A DNA stretch of 64,000 nt from Alphaproteobacteria bacterium (GCA_006226495.1 SBGU01000043.1:124001-188000); one strand, 5' to 3'. Counted from the stretch's first letter, positions 8,828 through 17,227 are shown. Notes: generated by a model from the letters alone, not told the origin. Numbers and translations: made by a program.

Positions 8828-9991
8828 TCAGATTTCGATATTGTGCGCACGCATGCTTATGCCAGCGTCCTTGAGGCCGCGCAGCCATTTTTTTGCTTCG
8901 ACCGGATCGGTGAGTGCTGCGTGCACACCGGGCTCGAACGTGCCGCGCATCACGGCCTTGATGGCCTCGGCCACAGTCAGGGACACGGTACGCGCCATGG
9001 CGGTCTGCCAGCCGCTGCCCACTTCATCGAGGGCGATCGAGCCCAGCCACACGGGCATGCCGTCACCGTCCTTGGCCGACAGGGCGACATACAGGACCAC
9101 GCGGTCCTTTTCGCCGTCTTCGTAGCGGTAATCCTGCCAAAGCTGTTCCGACAGCGCTTTCAGGCTGGCGGCGTCCGAGCTTTCCACCTTCGAGAAAATG
9201 TCTTTCCAGGCAGCTTTCCAGCCGCCCTGGCGGATGGTGCCGCGCACGAAGGTTTGCAGGTTCTTCTCACCCTCAAGACCATATTCCTCGATATAGGGCA
9301 GGCTGTTGCGGTTCGGGTAAACCTCGAAGGTTTCACCCGCGATTTCCAGCTCGCTGACCGCGTTCCACACCCGTTCGGTCACAGTTTCGGCACCATTTTC
9401 GATGCGGCGCGCGGGGTTCGTCAGCGCCTTCAGCACACCCAAGGGGGTCCAGGAGAATTTATAGGTGAAGTCGGTCTTCGCAGCCGGGATACCGCCGCAG
9501 TGCGAGACAAATTCGATGCCGTAACCACGGCCCAGCACACCGGCCTCGCGCGCGGCGTTCACCAGCACATGGGCGAACAGATGGTCGATGCCGGGGTCAA
9601 GGCCGACCTCGTTCACGAAACAGAGGCCCTTCGATTTGGCGGCCCCGTCCAGCGCCTGCATGGCGCCGTCCACATAGCTTGAGGTCACCAGGTGCGTGCC
9701 GGCCTCAAGCGCGATTTCCGCGACCGTGACATGCAGCGCCGCCGGCAGCATCGAGACGACGATATCACCCGCCTTCAGGTGCGCCTTGAAGGCCGCGACC
9801 GACGTGTCGTCCGACAGGTCCAGGGTTTCGATGCCGAAGCTTTTGCCGCCCGGCACCTGCGCCTGCAGCATCTTGGCGCGCGCGTCGCTCATGTCCCAGA
9901 CCGTGAGCGGCAGGCCATTTGCGGCCAGCGAGACAATGCCGGGGCCCGACGCCAGGCCGGCGCCGATCCAGTGAATATGCTGTGTGCTCAT
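8828..9991 (-). CDS. Saccharopine dehydrogenase, LYS9-like (glutamate-forming type)
   Basis: A 387-residue oxidoreductase with an N-terminal Rossmann fold (HWIGAGLASGPGIVSLAANG) and the C-terminal saccharopine dehydrogenase domain (EVGLDPGIDHLFAH, HCGGIPAAKTDFTYKFSW). In this branch saccharopine is split to glutamate and aminoadipate semialdehyde. That product feeds the aldehyde dehydrogenase at the end of the operon. The ATG directly abuts the stop of the upstream LYS1-like gene and the stop is 9 nt before the ThDP gene, so it is mid-operon. The direction (degradation rather than biosynthesis) is inferred from the operon's content. Confidence 0.9.
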   Translation of the reverse strand: MSTQHIHWIGAGLASGPGIVSLAANGLPLTVWDMSDARAKMLQAQVPGGKSFGIETLDLSDDTSVAAFKAHLKAGDIVVSMLPAALHVTVAEIALEAGTHLVTSSYVDGAMQALDGAAKSKGLCFVNEVGLDPGIDHLFAHVLVNAAREAGVLGRGYGIEFVSHCGGIPAAKTDFTYKFSWTPLGVLKALTNPARRIENGAETVTERVWNAVSELEIAGETFEVYPNRNSLPYIEEYGLEGEKNLQTFVRGTIRQGGWKAAWKDIFSKVESSDAASLKALSEQLWQDYRYEDGEKDRVVLYVALSAKDGDGMPVWLGSIALDEVGSGWQTAMARTVSLTVAEAIKAVMRGTFEPGVHAALTDPVEAKKWLRGLKDAGISMRAHNIEI

Positions 9992-11077
9992 TCAGGAAGC
10001 CTTACGTTCAAGCATGGCCGCGCAGGCCTTTTTGTAGGAACCGTCACACGCGGTCCAGACGGGGTCGTTTTTCCAGTCCGACAGGGTGCCCAGATACGGC
10101 AGCAGCATGCTGGCGAACTCGACACTCGCGTCGGTGGGCAGCAGGGACGGCAGATTGTCGATCGCGATCAGGTCGACGGTGCCGGTGGCGGTTTTTGCCT
10201 CGATGGACGGGGTCTGCCAGGTGGTCGGCGCGTCATACAGCGGCAGGGGGTTATAGCTGCTGAACGGGTCGCACGACACGTCGGAGATCACGCTCAGGCG
10301 GCTGTCGGCCCTGAAATGCTCAGGCCCAAGGAACACCGGCAGGGCGTCGGATACAAAGACGCAGTTGATCAGCATATCGTGCGCCAGGATCGTGTCCCGG
10401 TCCAGCTTTTCGGTCTCGGCGCGGCCCCAGCGCGTCACCTTCACGCCGTGGCGTTCGAGGATCTTCACAGCGCCCGTGCCGCTGCGGCCAGACGCGCCGA
10501 TCACCAGCGCGGTCGGCTGTTCGCCTTCCGATTTGCGGGTCTCGATCAAGGCATCCAGCGCGGTGCCATTGTCGAACGGCTTCAGGCCCTGGTTGATCAG
10601 GGACGGGCGCCCGGCGCGGCGGTCGTGGAACTGCAACAGCGCCAGTGCCGCCCCCATATAACCGGCCCAGAAACCGAAGGCGCAGACACGGCGGCCATCC
10701 CGGTTGACCATATATTCGATATCCAGAAGCGAGCCGCCGCCGCGCTGGAAACGTTGCAGCAGCGCCTGCCAGCCGGCCTGTTTTTTATAGGCATGGGCAA
10801 AATAGATATGGGTGTGCCTGAGCGCATCCGGCTTTTCCGGCAGTTCCTTGAGGCCCAGGATGATGGCATCCTTGGGGGCGTTTTCCCAGGCGCCCGGTTC
10901 CGCCATGGTGCAGCCTGCGGCGGCATAGCGCGCATCGGCAAACAGGCGTTTTTCGGATTTTTCCACCACCACATCAAGGCCGGCGGCAATCAGTTGCCGC
11001 GCCCCTTCGGGCAAAAGCGGCGCGCGGCGCTCGGTCGCGCGGGCCTCATCGCGAAGCCACAGGGTCTGTTTCTTCAT
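9992..11077 (-). CDS. Saccharopine dehydrogenase, LYS1-like (lysine-forming type)
   Basis: A 361-residue relative of fungal LYS1 and the LKR half of the animal bifunctional enzyme. It interconverts lysine plus 2-oxoglutarate and saccharopine. Visible signs are the alanine-dehydrogenase-like N-terminus (WLRDEARATERRAPLLP), LGLKELPEKPDALRHTHIYFAHAYK, and the later nucleotide-binding region (ALVIGASGRSGTGAVKIL). It is the first gene of the operon. I chose the ATG at 11077, preceded by GAGTGGTGG; an in-frame GTG lies 12 nt upstream. Together with the LYS9-like gene it reproduces the two halves of eukaryotic AASS as separate proteins. Confidence 0.9.
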   Translation of the reverse strand: MKKQTLWLRDEARATERRAPLLPEGARQLIAAGLDVVVEKSEKRLFADARYAAAGCTMAEPGAWENAPKDAIILGLKELPEKPDALRHTHIYFAHAYKKQAGWQALLQRFQRGGGSLLDIEYMVNRDGRRVCAFGFWAGYMGAALALLQFHDRRAGRPSLINQGLKPFDNGTALDALIETRKSEGEQPTALVIGASGRSGTGAVKILERHGVKVTRWGRAETEKLDRDTILAHDMLINCVFVSDALPVFLGPEHFRADSRLSVISDVSCDPFSSYNPLPLYDAPTTWQTPSIEAKTATGTVDLIAIDNLPSLLPTDASVEFASMLLPYLGTLSDWKNDPVWTACDGSYKKACAAMLERKAS

Positions 11078-11157
11078 TCCACCACTCACTTACTGTTTTC
11101 TCCGTCCCTTGCATGGATTCTAACCGTGAAAGTGATGGTGAAAAAATGCCGAAATGG

Positions 11158-11182
11158 TATATAGTGACCGTCAATTTGACGG
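11158..11182. promoter_or_regulatory. Candidate Lrp operator and divergent promoter region
   Basis: CCGTCAATTTGACGG (11168-11182) is a perfect palindrome with 7-bp arms and a 1-nt centre. It is 4 nt from TATATA (11158-11163), which would be a good -10 for the minus-strand lysine operon. It lies between that operon and the divergent lrp-like gene, as expected for a local Lrp/AsnC regulator. Confidence 0.6.
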
Positions 11183-11264
11183 AAATGTTCGTTTTTTTTC
11201 GCCAATATGCCGGCGCATTGCTGGCCCGCAGGCAAAATGCGCAACGGATGGGAGGGACAGGACC

Positions 11265-11693
11265 ATGATGGACGCCACGGACGAAAAACTGCTGCGCATG
11301 CTGACCGCCAACAGCCGGGAAGCCACATCCTCGCTCGCGCGCCGGCTCGGGCTGTCGCGCTCCACCGTGCAGGAACGCATCAACCGGCTGATCAGCCGCA
11401 AGGTGATCGCCGGTTTCACGGTCAAGACGCACGAAGAATACGAAGGCAAGCTGATCACTGCGCATGTGCTCATGTCGCTTGACCAGAAATATGCCCAGCA
11501 GGCAATCGGCCTGATGAAAACCCATGCGCCGATCAAAAGCCTGTATGTGGTCAGCGGCGCCTATGACCTGATCGCCATCGTCAAGGCACCAACGATGGAG
11601 GAGATCGACCAGACCCTGGATTTCATCCTGGGCATCAACGGCGTCAGCAAGACCAACACCTCGCTGGTGCTGTCGGCCAAGAAGGAAAGCTGA
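11265..11693 (+). CDS. Lrp/AsnC family transcriptional regulator
   Basis: A 142-residue regulator with an N-terminal winged HTH (DEKLLRMLTANSREATSS, then RRLGLSRSTVQERINRL) and a C-terminal RAM effector-binding domain ending in NTSLVLSAKKES. The ATG at 11265 follows GGGAGGGAC; a frame extending further upstream would run through the promoter region. It is divergent from the saccharopine operon with a palindrome between them, so it most likely senses lysine or a pathway intermediate and controls that operon. That role is inference. Confidence 0.9.
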   Translation: MMDATDEKLLRMLTANSREATSSLARRLGLSRSTVQERINRLISRKVIAGFTVKTHEEYEGKLITAHVLMSLDQKYAQQAIGLMKTHAPIKSLYVVSGAYDLIAIVKAPTMEEIDQTLDFILGINGVSKTNTSLVLSAKKES

Positions 11694-11852
11694 GCGCCCC
11701 AATCACCTCGCGCCCGTGTCACCAAGGCGTGAAAAAGGGTGACTGTCTTATGGCTTGAGAAAGCGCGATAACCGTTTCAGACTGAATTTCGGGCACAATG
11801 ACCGGCGAAACTGCCGGCGACCGATAGGTTGGACTTACACGGGGGGACACGT

Positions 11853-12791
11853 GTGCAAGGCGATATCAGCCATCTGACAGGCATTCTGCGGCCAAGCCCG
11901 GAAGTGGCGGCCAAACTCAGGCACAGCGCAAATTATGGGGCCGCGGAAAGTGTGGCGCCCGGCATCCGGCGCATCCTGGCCGGCAACGCCAAGGATTACA
12001 CCGGCCCCGGTACCAACACCTATGTGGTGGGCGAGGACCGTGTGTTCATCATCGACCCCGGCCCCGCGTGCGATGCCCATATCGCCGCCGTGATGCGGGC
12101 GGTGGATGGCCGCCCGGTGGACGGTATCCTTGTCACCCACACACACGCGGACCACAGCCCCGCCGCCGGGGCGCTCAGGATGCTCACAGGTGCGCGCACC
12201 TACGGTTTTGGTGCCTTGTCCGCCGATATCCTGGCACTGACGGATGAAGACGTGGATGCCGATTTTGTGCCCGATGTGAAACTGGCGCACGGCCACAGTG
12301 TCGGCACGGGGGCGTGGCGCATCGACGCCGTGCACACACCCGGCCATTTCCCGAACCATCTGTGTTACCTCTTGCCCCACACGGGGGTGCTGTTTTCAGG
12401 CGACCATGTCATGGGCTGGTCGACCACCGTTGTGGTGCCGCCCCTCGGTGACCTGGCCGATTATCTGCGCAGCCTGTCCCTGCTTGAAGGCTTGGGCGCC
12501 GGCCTGATGCTGCCAAGCCACGGCCCTGAAGTCGCCGACCCTGTGGGCCGCATCCGCACCGTGCGCGAACACCGGCTGATGCGCCACGCGCAGGTGGCCG
12601 ACTGCCTGCGCCGCGGCCTGCGCCGGCCATCGGATATCGTCGCGGTCATCTATGACGGCCTCACCCCGCGCCTGATCACCGCCGCCGAAGGCTGCGTGCG
12701 CGCACATATCGAACTCATCGACCGACAGACCGAAGGCGAAGCGGCGACCGCGAAAGCCGCGACCCTCGCCACCTGTCATGCCGGGACTTGA
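11853..12791 (+). CDS. Metallo-beta-lactamase fold hydrolase
   Basis: A 312-residue MBL-fold protein of the LACTB2 / glyoxalase II-like group. It has the full metal set: THTHADH (HxHxDH), the His of HTPGHFPNH, the Asp of FSGDHVMGWS, and a C-terminal SHGPEV His. After the catalytic domain come a winged-helix-like segment and a short Ala/Thr-rich tail. The last residues (HAGT) and the stop lie inside a palindromic repeat. The GTG start at 11853 is preceded by GGGGGGAC; an upstream in-frame TTG is less likely. The substrate (thioester, nucleic acid or other) cannot be told. Confidence 0.85.
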   Translation: MQGDISHLTGILRPSPEVAAKLRHSANYGAAESVAPGIRRILAGNAKDYTGPGTNTYVVGEDRVFIIDPGPACDAHIAAVMRAVDGRPVDGILVTHTHADHSPAAGALRMLTGARTYGFGALSADILALTDEDVDADFVPDVKLAHGHSVGTGAWRIDAVHTPGHFPNHLCYLLPHTGVLFSGDHVMGWSTTVVVPPLGDLADYLRSLSLLEGLGAGLMLPSHGPEVADPVGRIRTVREHRLMRHAQVADCLRRGLRRPSDIVAVIYDGLTPRLITAAEGCVRAHIELIDRQTEGEAATAKAATLATCHAGT

Positions 12792-12868
12792 TCCCGGCAT
12801 CCATACGATGCTGGCCGCCAGCGCGTCTGTTTGAAATACCGCATGGACCCCGGGGTCAAGCCCCGGGG
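12778..12868. repeat. Inverted pair of REP-like palindromes
   Basis: Unit 1 (12778-12800) has 9-bp perfect arms around CTTGA. Unit 2 (12848-12868) has CCCCGGGG arms around TCAAG, the same element in the opposite orientation. Such palindromes with a CTTGA/TCAAG core are dispersed in many alphaproteobacterial genomes. They separate the convergent MBL and kinase genes and may act as a bidirectional terminator. Confidence 0.75.
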
Positions 12869-12900
12869 CGACACTGTGCGGGAACTGGTGCCTGAACCCC

Positions 12901-14253
12901 TCAGAACGTCAGGGTAAATTTGGCGCCGCCGCCGTCGCGGTCGCTGAGGGAGACCGAGCCGCCGTGGGCGATCATCACCTGGCGGGTGAGGGCGAGGCCG
13001 ACGCCGCTGCCGTCGCGTTTGGTGGTGAAGAAGGGCACGAAGATTTTTTTGGCGATGTCCGCCGGCACGCCGGGGCCGTTATCCGACAGTTCGATGCTCA
13101 CGCGCCCGCGCCGGTTCAGCCGCGCCGACAGCCACACCGTGGCGCCCTGCACATCCTTCAGCGCCTGTTCGGCGTTTTGCAGCATGTTGATCAGCACCTG
13201 TTCGATCATGTCGCGGTCGGCGTTCACATCCAGCTCGGACGGTTCGATATTCACGGAAAGCGCGAGGCCTTTCTGGTCCCAGTCCTGGGCGGCAAGCCGG
13301 ACCACATGGCTGAACAGTTCCTCGATGCGCACCAAGGCGCGGCTGGGCGGCGGCAGGCGCGTGAGGCGCCGGTAGCTGGAAACAAACTGCATCAGGCTGT
13401 CGGACCGGCGCGCGACCGTGGTGACGGCGTCGCGCACATCGGCCAGTTCCTCCACCACCTCGGGGTTGTCGGGCACACGGCTGGCGGCGTCCTCCACCAG
13501 GTCGACCGCGGTTTTGGCGAGGCTGGCGACCGGGGTGATCGAATTCATGATCTCGTGGGTCAGGACCCGCACCAGGTCCTGCCAGGCCTGAAGCTGGGCC
13601 ACGTCCAGTTCGCTCTGGATATCCTGCAGGCTGAGGAGCTTTTCAACCTTGCCGCCGATCACGATCTGGCTGGCGGCGACGGTAAGCTGTTGCTCAAGCC
13701 CTTCGGCCACGAAGCTCACCAGCCGGCGTTCACCCGCCTGCAACGTGGTGACATGTTTGGCCAGTTCCGGCCCGAACTGGTGCAGGTCGGCAAGGCGGGT
13801 CACATGCGCGCTGCCGAACAGGCGGCGGGCGGCATTGTTCCACAGAGTCACCTTGCCGGTGCCATGCAGGGAAATCAGCGGCGCGGGCACATGCTCGATC
13901 AGCGCCTTCAGGTGCCGGAGTTCTTCTTCCTGCCCGGCGCGCACCGCCTGAAAACGGCCCAGGATATCGGTGAAAGCTTCGCCCAGTTCCCCGAAACCCG
14001 CGCCAAGGCCTTGCAGGTTGAAGCGCTGGCTGAAATCGGCATACCGCGCGGCATCCAGAAAGCGGGTCAGCTCGGCGTTGGTTTTGGCGACAAACTGGAA
14101 CACTTCGTAGGTGAGCGCGCTGGTGATGCCGAACACAAGGAGGGTGGCGGCATGATAGCCCGGCACGATGATCAGGTACGCAAGGCCCAGCAAGGTGAGC
14201 ATGATCAGCATCAGGCGCAGGGCCAGAAGCAGGCTGAATTTCTTAAAGCCCAT
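12901..14253 (-). CDS. Membrane histidine kinase, NtrY-like
   Basis: A 450-residue sensor kinase. Two adjacent N-terminal membrane segments (about 7-25 and 28-48) leave almost no periplasmic domain. A linker and a PAS-like region (ALIEHVPAPLISLHGTGKVTLWNNAARRLFG begins it) follow, then an H-box in LTHEIMNSITP typical of NtrY-type kinases. The HATPase has its N-box in QVLINMLQNAEQAL, a G1 box in DNGPGVP and FFTTKRDGSGVGLAL. The ATG at 14253 overlaps the 3' end of the regulator gene by 11 nt, so the two are co-translated and form a cognate pair. The likely signal is in the membrane or cytoplasm. Confidence 0.93.
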   Translation of the reverse strand: MGFKKFSLLLALRLMLIMLTLLGLAYLIIVPGYHAATLLVFGITSALTYEVFQFVAKTNAELTRFLDAARYADFSQRFNLQGLGAGFGELGEAFTDILGRFQAVRAGQEEELRHLKALIEHVPAPLISLHGTGKVTLWNNAARRLFGSAHVTRLADLHQFGPELAKHVTTLQAGERRLVSFVAEGLEQQLTVAASQIVIGGKVEKLLSLQDIQSELDVAQLQAWQDLVRVLTHEIMNSITPVASLAKTAVDLVEDAASRVPDNPEVVEELADVRDAVTTVARRSDSLMQFVSSYRRLTRLPPPSRALVRIEELFSHVVRLAAQDWDQKGLALSVNIEPSELDVNADRDMIEQVLINMLQNAEQALKDVQGATVWLSARLNRRGRVSIELSDNGPGVPADIAKKIFVPFFTTKRDGSGVGLALTRQVMIAHGGSVSLSDRDGGGAKFTLTF

Positions 14254-15667
14254 GCTTTTCCATCCTTCTATAGAGGGCGGCGCGCGTGAGACCCAGTTCC
14301 TTGGCGGCATGGCTGATATTATAGCGGTGGCGCTTCAGCGCCTGTTCGATGGCGCGCTGTTCCAGCCGCTCAAGGTTCAGGTCGCCTTCGTCTTCGTCCA
14401 CCGGGGCTTCCGCTACCGGCGGAGGCGCTTTGCGTTCGGCCATGGCGCCCGGCTGGTTGGGCTGGGCATCAAGCTGGAAATCATGCACATCGAACGCCGG
14501 CCCTTCGGACAGGATGACTGCGCGTTCGAGCGCATGCCTGAGCGCACGCACATTGCCCGGCCAGTTATAGGCCATCAGGGCCTGCATGGCGCGCTCGGAA
14601 AACGGCTTTTCGGCCTTGCCGTATTTGCGGGCATAAAGCCCCGCATAATGGCTGGCGATTTCGGGGATATCGTCCTTGCGGTCACTTAAGGGCGGCAGCG
14701 GGATTTCGACCGTGTTCAGGCGGAACAGCAGATCCTGCCGGAAGATATCCTCGTCATGCAGTTTGTCCTTCGGCACGTTGGTGGCGGCGATCACGCGCAC
14801 ATCAATGGGCACGCTGCGGTTCGAGCCCACGGGTGCCACCTGCCGCTGCTCGAGCACGGTCAGCAGCTTGGCCTGCAGATGCAGGGGCAGGTTGCCGATT
14901 TCATCGAGGAACAGGGTGCCGCCGTTCGCAGCCTCCAGCCGGCCAATACGGTCTTCGCGCGCGTCGGTGAAGGCGCCTTTCTTGTGGCCGAACAGTTCAC
15001 TTTCGAACAGGCTTTCGGTCACGGCGCCCAGGTCGACCGACATGAACACCCGTTCCGCGCGGCGCGACTGGCGGTGCAGTTCCCGCGCCACCAGTTCCTT
15101 GCCGGTGCCGTTTTCCCCCAAAATCAGCACATTGGCGTCGGTGGGCGCGGTGCGGGAAATCAGCGACAGCACGTCCTGCATGGCCTTGCTGTTGCCCAGG
15201 ATCGGCTGTTTGGGCGTGGCGGCCACTTCGGCGAGCGCGCGGTTGGTCTTTTTCAGGACCTCGGCTTCCGACCGGCTGCGGCGAAGCTTCACGCTGGCCG
15301 ACAGGGTGGCGACCACTTTTTCATTCTGCCAGGGTTTGGCAATGAAGTCGGTCGCGCCCTTTTTCATGGCCTCGACCGCGACATCGACCCCGCCGTGCGC
15401 GGTGATCAAGACCACCACCGCCTGCGGGTCGATCTCCAGGATTTTCTGCAGCCAGATGAAACCCTGGTCGCCCGACGATTCACCGGGGCCGAAATTCATG
15501 TCCAGAAGGATGGCATCGAAACTGTGGTTCGCCATCATCTCGGGGATGAACTCGGGTTTGTTGCAGGTGATCACCTTGTCATAATGTCGCTTCAGCAACA
15601 GTTTGCCGGCAATCAGGATATCGTCGTCGTCATCGACGATCAGGATTTTTCCGTCTTTCGCTGTCAT
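14243..15667 (-). CDS. NtrC-family sigma54-dependent response regulator
   Basis: A 474-residue activator with three domains. The receiver starts VDDDDDI, with the phospho-acceptor Asp in ILLDMNFGPGESS; the loop after that Asp is longer than usual. The AAA+ sigma54-interaction domain has Walker A GENGTGKE and Walker B TLFLDEIG. The C-terminal Fis-type HTH is RYNISHAAKELGLTRAALYRR. The sigma54-contact loop reads GAFTDA rather than the usual GAFTGA. The ATG follows GAGGGGGAC. It is divergent from the transport operon, with a sigma54 promoter and phased repeats in the gap, so that operon is its likely target. Confidence 0.95.
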   Translation of the reverse strand: MTAKDGKILIVDDDDDILIAGKLLLKRHYDKVITCNKPEFIPEMMANHSFDAILLDMNFGPGESSGDQGFIWLQKILEIDPQAVVVLITAHGGVDVAVEAMKKGATDFIAKPWQNEKVVATLSASVKLRRSRSEAEVLKKTNRALAEVAATPKQPILGNSKAMQDVLSLISRTAPTDANVLILGENGTGKELVARELHRQSRRAERVFMSVDLGAVTESLFESELFGHKKGAFTDAREDRIGRLEAANGGTLFLDEIGNLPLHLQAKLLTVLEQRQVAPVGSNRSVPIDVRVIAATNVPKDKLHDEDIFRQDLLFRLNTVEIPLPPLSDRKDDIPEIASHYAGLYARKYGKAEKPFSERAMQALMAYNWPGNVRALRHALERAVILSEGPAFDVHDFQLDAQPNQPGAMAERKAPPPVAEAPVDEDEGDLNLERLEQRAIEQALKRHRYNISHAAKELGLTRAALYRRMEKHGL

Positions 15668-15709
15668 GTTTTTTGTCCCCCTCGCGCCTTGCGGGCTGCT
15701 GTTCGGAAC

Positions 15710-15759
15710 CGTACAGAATGTGTTCGATTTCGTACAGACAATTGTGTCCGATATCGGAC
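15710..15759. promoter_or_regulatory. Candidate activator-binding sites (UAS) for the sigma54 regulator
   Basis: CGTACAGA occurs twice, at 15710-15717 and 15731-15738, exactly 21 nt apart (two helical turns). A perfect 14-bp palindrome GTCCGATATCGGAC follows at 15746-15759. They lie about 45-90 nt upstream of the sigma54 promoter, the normal place for an NtrC-family enhancer, and close to the regulator's own start, so autoregulation is possible. Confidence 0.6.
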
Positions 15760-15800
15760 GCTTGCGATACGGATTCAATAAAAACAAGGACTTGGCCTTG

Positions 15801-15815
15801 TGGCACGACCTTTGC
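15801..15815 (+). promoter_or_regulatory. Sigma54 (-24/-12) promoter of the transport operon
   Basis: TGGCACGACCTTTGC: GG at 15802-15803 and GC at 15814-15815, with 10 nt between. This is an essentially perfect match to the TGGCAC-N5-TTGC consensus. It lies 50 nt upstream of the adaptor gene and next to a divergent sigma54 activator. Confidence 0.88.
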
Positions 15816-15865
15816 TGTAACCAGGGGTGGCATACTAAAAATGCCCTCAGGGATGGAAGACAGCG

Positions 15866-17227
15866 ATGGGTACAGTGACCGATATGGATAAAAAATCAAA
15901 ACAGGACCAACCCGTTTCCATGCATGGCGGCCGCACCGGCGGCCACTCAGGGGCCGTTTCCGGTTCCGGCATGGACCGGCGGGTCGAAAAAAAGAAAACC
16001 CCCTGGAAGAAGGTCGGCATTGCCGCCGTGGCGGTGGCCGCAGTCGGCTTCCTTGGCATGCTGGTGATGGATGCCTCGTCGGGCCGCACTTTCAAGGTGA
16101 ATGAAAGCCGCATTGTGGTGTCGGATGTTTCGGAAGGCGTGTTCGAGGATTTCATCCCCGTGCGCGGCCGGGTGACGCCCTTGAAGACCGTGTTCCTGGA
16201 CGCCATCGAAGGCGGCCGGGTTGAACGCATCCTGGTCGAGGACGGCGCCATGCTGAAGGCCGGCGACCTGATCGTCGAATTGTCGAACACGACCCTGCAG
16301 CTTGAGGTAACCCGCAACGAAGCTGCGGTGACCGAACAGCTCAACAACATGCGCACCATCGAACTGCAGCTTGAACAGAACCGCCTGCAGCACAAGCGCA
16401 ACCTTGTCGAAATCAATTACGAGATCAGGCGCCTGACCCGCCAGGCCGAGCGCGAGCGCGAACTGGCCGCCACCGGTGCCGTGGCCCAGTCGAAGCTGGA
16501 TGATACCGAGGATTCGCTCCAGTATTTCAAGAACAAGCTGGCGGTAACGCTGGAGAGCCAGGCCACCGACGCCCGCATGCAGGATTCGCAGCTTGCGTTC
16601 CTCAAGAGCGCGGGCGAGCGGCTGGAACAGAATCTCGAATTTTCGCGCAAGAACCTCGATAACCTGAATGTGCGCGCGCCGGTCGATGGCAAGCTTTCGG
16701 GCTTCAATGTCGAGATCGGCCAGAGCATCGACCGTGGCGGCCGCCTGGGGCAAATTGACGACCCGGACGATTATAAGCTCGCCGCCAATATCGACGAGTT
16801 TTACCTGGGCCGTGTCGACCTGGGCCAGACCGCGACCTTCGAGCGTGGTGGCGAAAGCTACCAGATGGAAGTGACCAAGATTTATCCGCAGGTCAACAAC
16901 GGCCAGTTCGAGGTGGATTTCGAATTTGTCGGCGAACAGCCGACCGGTATCCGCCGGGGCCAGACCATCCAGACCAAACTGACTTTGGGTGATGCCGCAA
17001 CCGCGACCCTCATTCCCAATGGTGCCTTCTTCCAGGATACCGGCGGCAACTGGGTGTTCGTGGTAACCCCCGAAGGCGACCAGGCCGTCAAGCGCAGCGT
17101 GCGCCTGGGCCGCCGCAACAGCCGCTATATCGAGGTGCTTGAAGGCCTCGAGGTCGGCGAAAAGGTCATCACCTCACCCTATACCAGCTTTGTGGAAATG
17201 GACCGCCTGAAGCTGGGTGGCGAATAA
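15866..17227 (+). CDS. MacA/HlyD-like periplasmic adaptor of an ABC transporter
   Basis: A 453-residue membrane-fusion protein. A basic cytoplasmic tail is followed by one membrane anchor (about 48-66), then split biotinyl-lipoyl halves flanking a long alpha-helical hairpin (about 130-245, rich in Glu/Gln/Arg/Leu heptads). After these come beta-barrel and membrane-proximal domains (FQDTGGNWVFVVTPEGDQAVKRSV, GLEVGEKVITSPYTSF). The family links an inner-membrane transporter to an outer-membrane channel such as TolC. It is first in the eight-gene operon, directly behind the sigma54 promoter. The ATG at 15866 follows GGAAGACAGCG. No TolC-like gene is present in the window. Confidence 0.92.
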   Translation: MGTVTDMDKKSKQDQPVSMHGGRTGGHSGAVSGSGMDRRVEKKKTPWKKVGIAAVAVAAVGFLGMLVMDASSGRTFKVNESRIVVSDVSEGVFEDFIPVRGRVTPLKTVFLDAIEGGRVERILVEDGAMLKAGDLIVELSNTTLQLEVTRNEAAVTEQLNNMRTIELQLEQNRLQHKRNLVEINYEIRRLTRQAERERELAATGAVAQSKLDDTEDSLQYFKNKLAVTLESQATDARMQDSQLAFLKSAGERLEQNLEFSRKNLDNLNVRAPVDGKLSGFNVEIGQSIDRGGRLGQIDDPDDYKLAANIDEFYLGRVDLGQTATFERGGESYQMEVTKIYPQVNNGQFEVDFEFVGEQPTGIRRGQTIQTKLTLGDAATATLIPNGAFFQDTGGNWVFVVTPEGDQAVKRSVRLGRRNSRYIEVLEGLEVGEKVITSPYTSFVEMDRLKLGGE

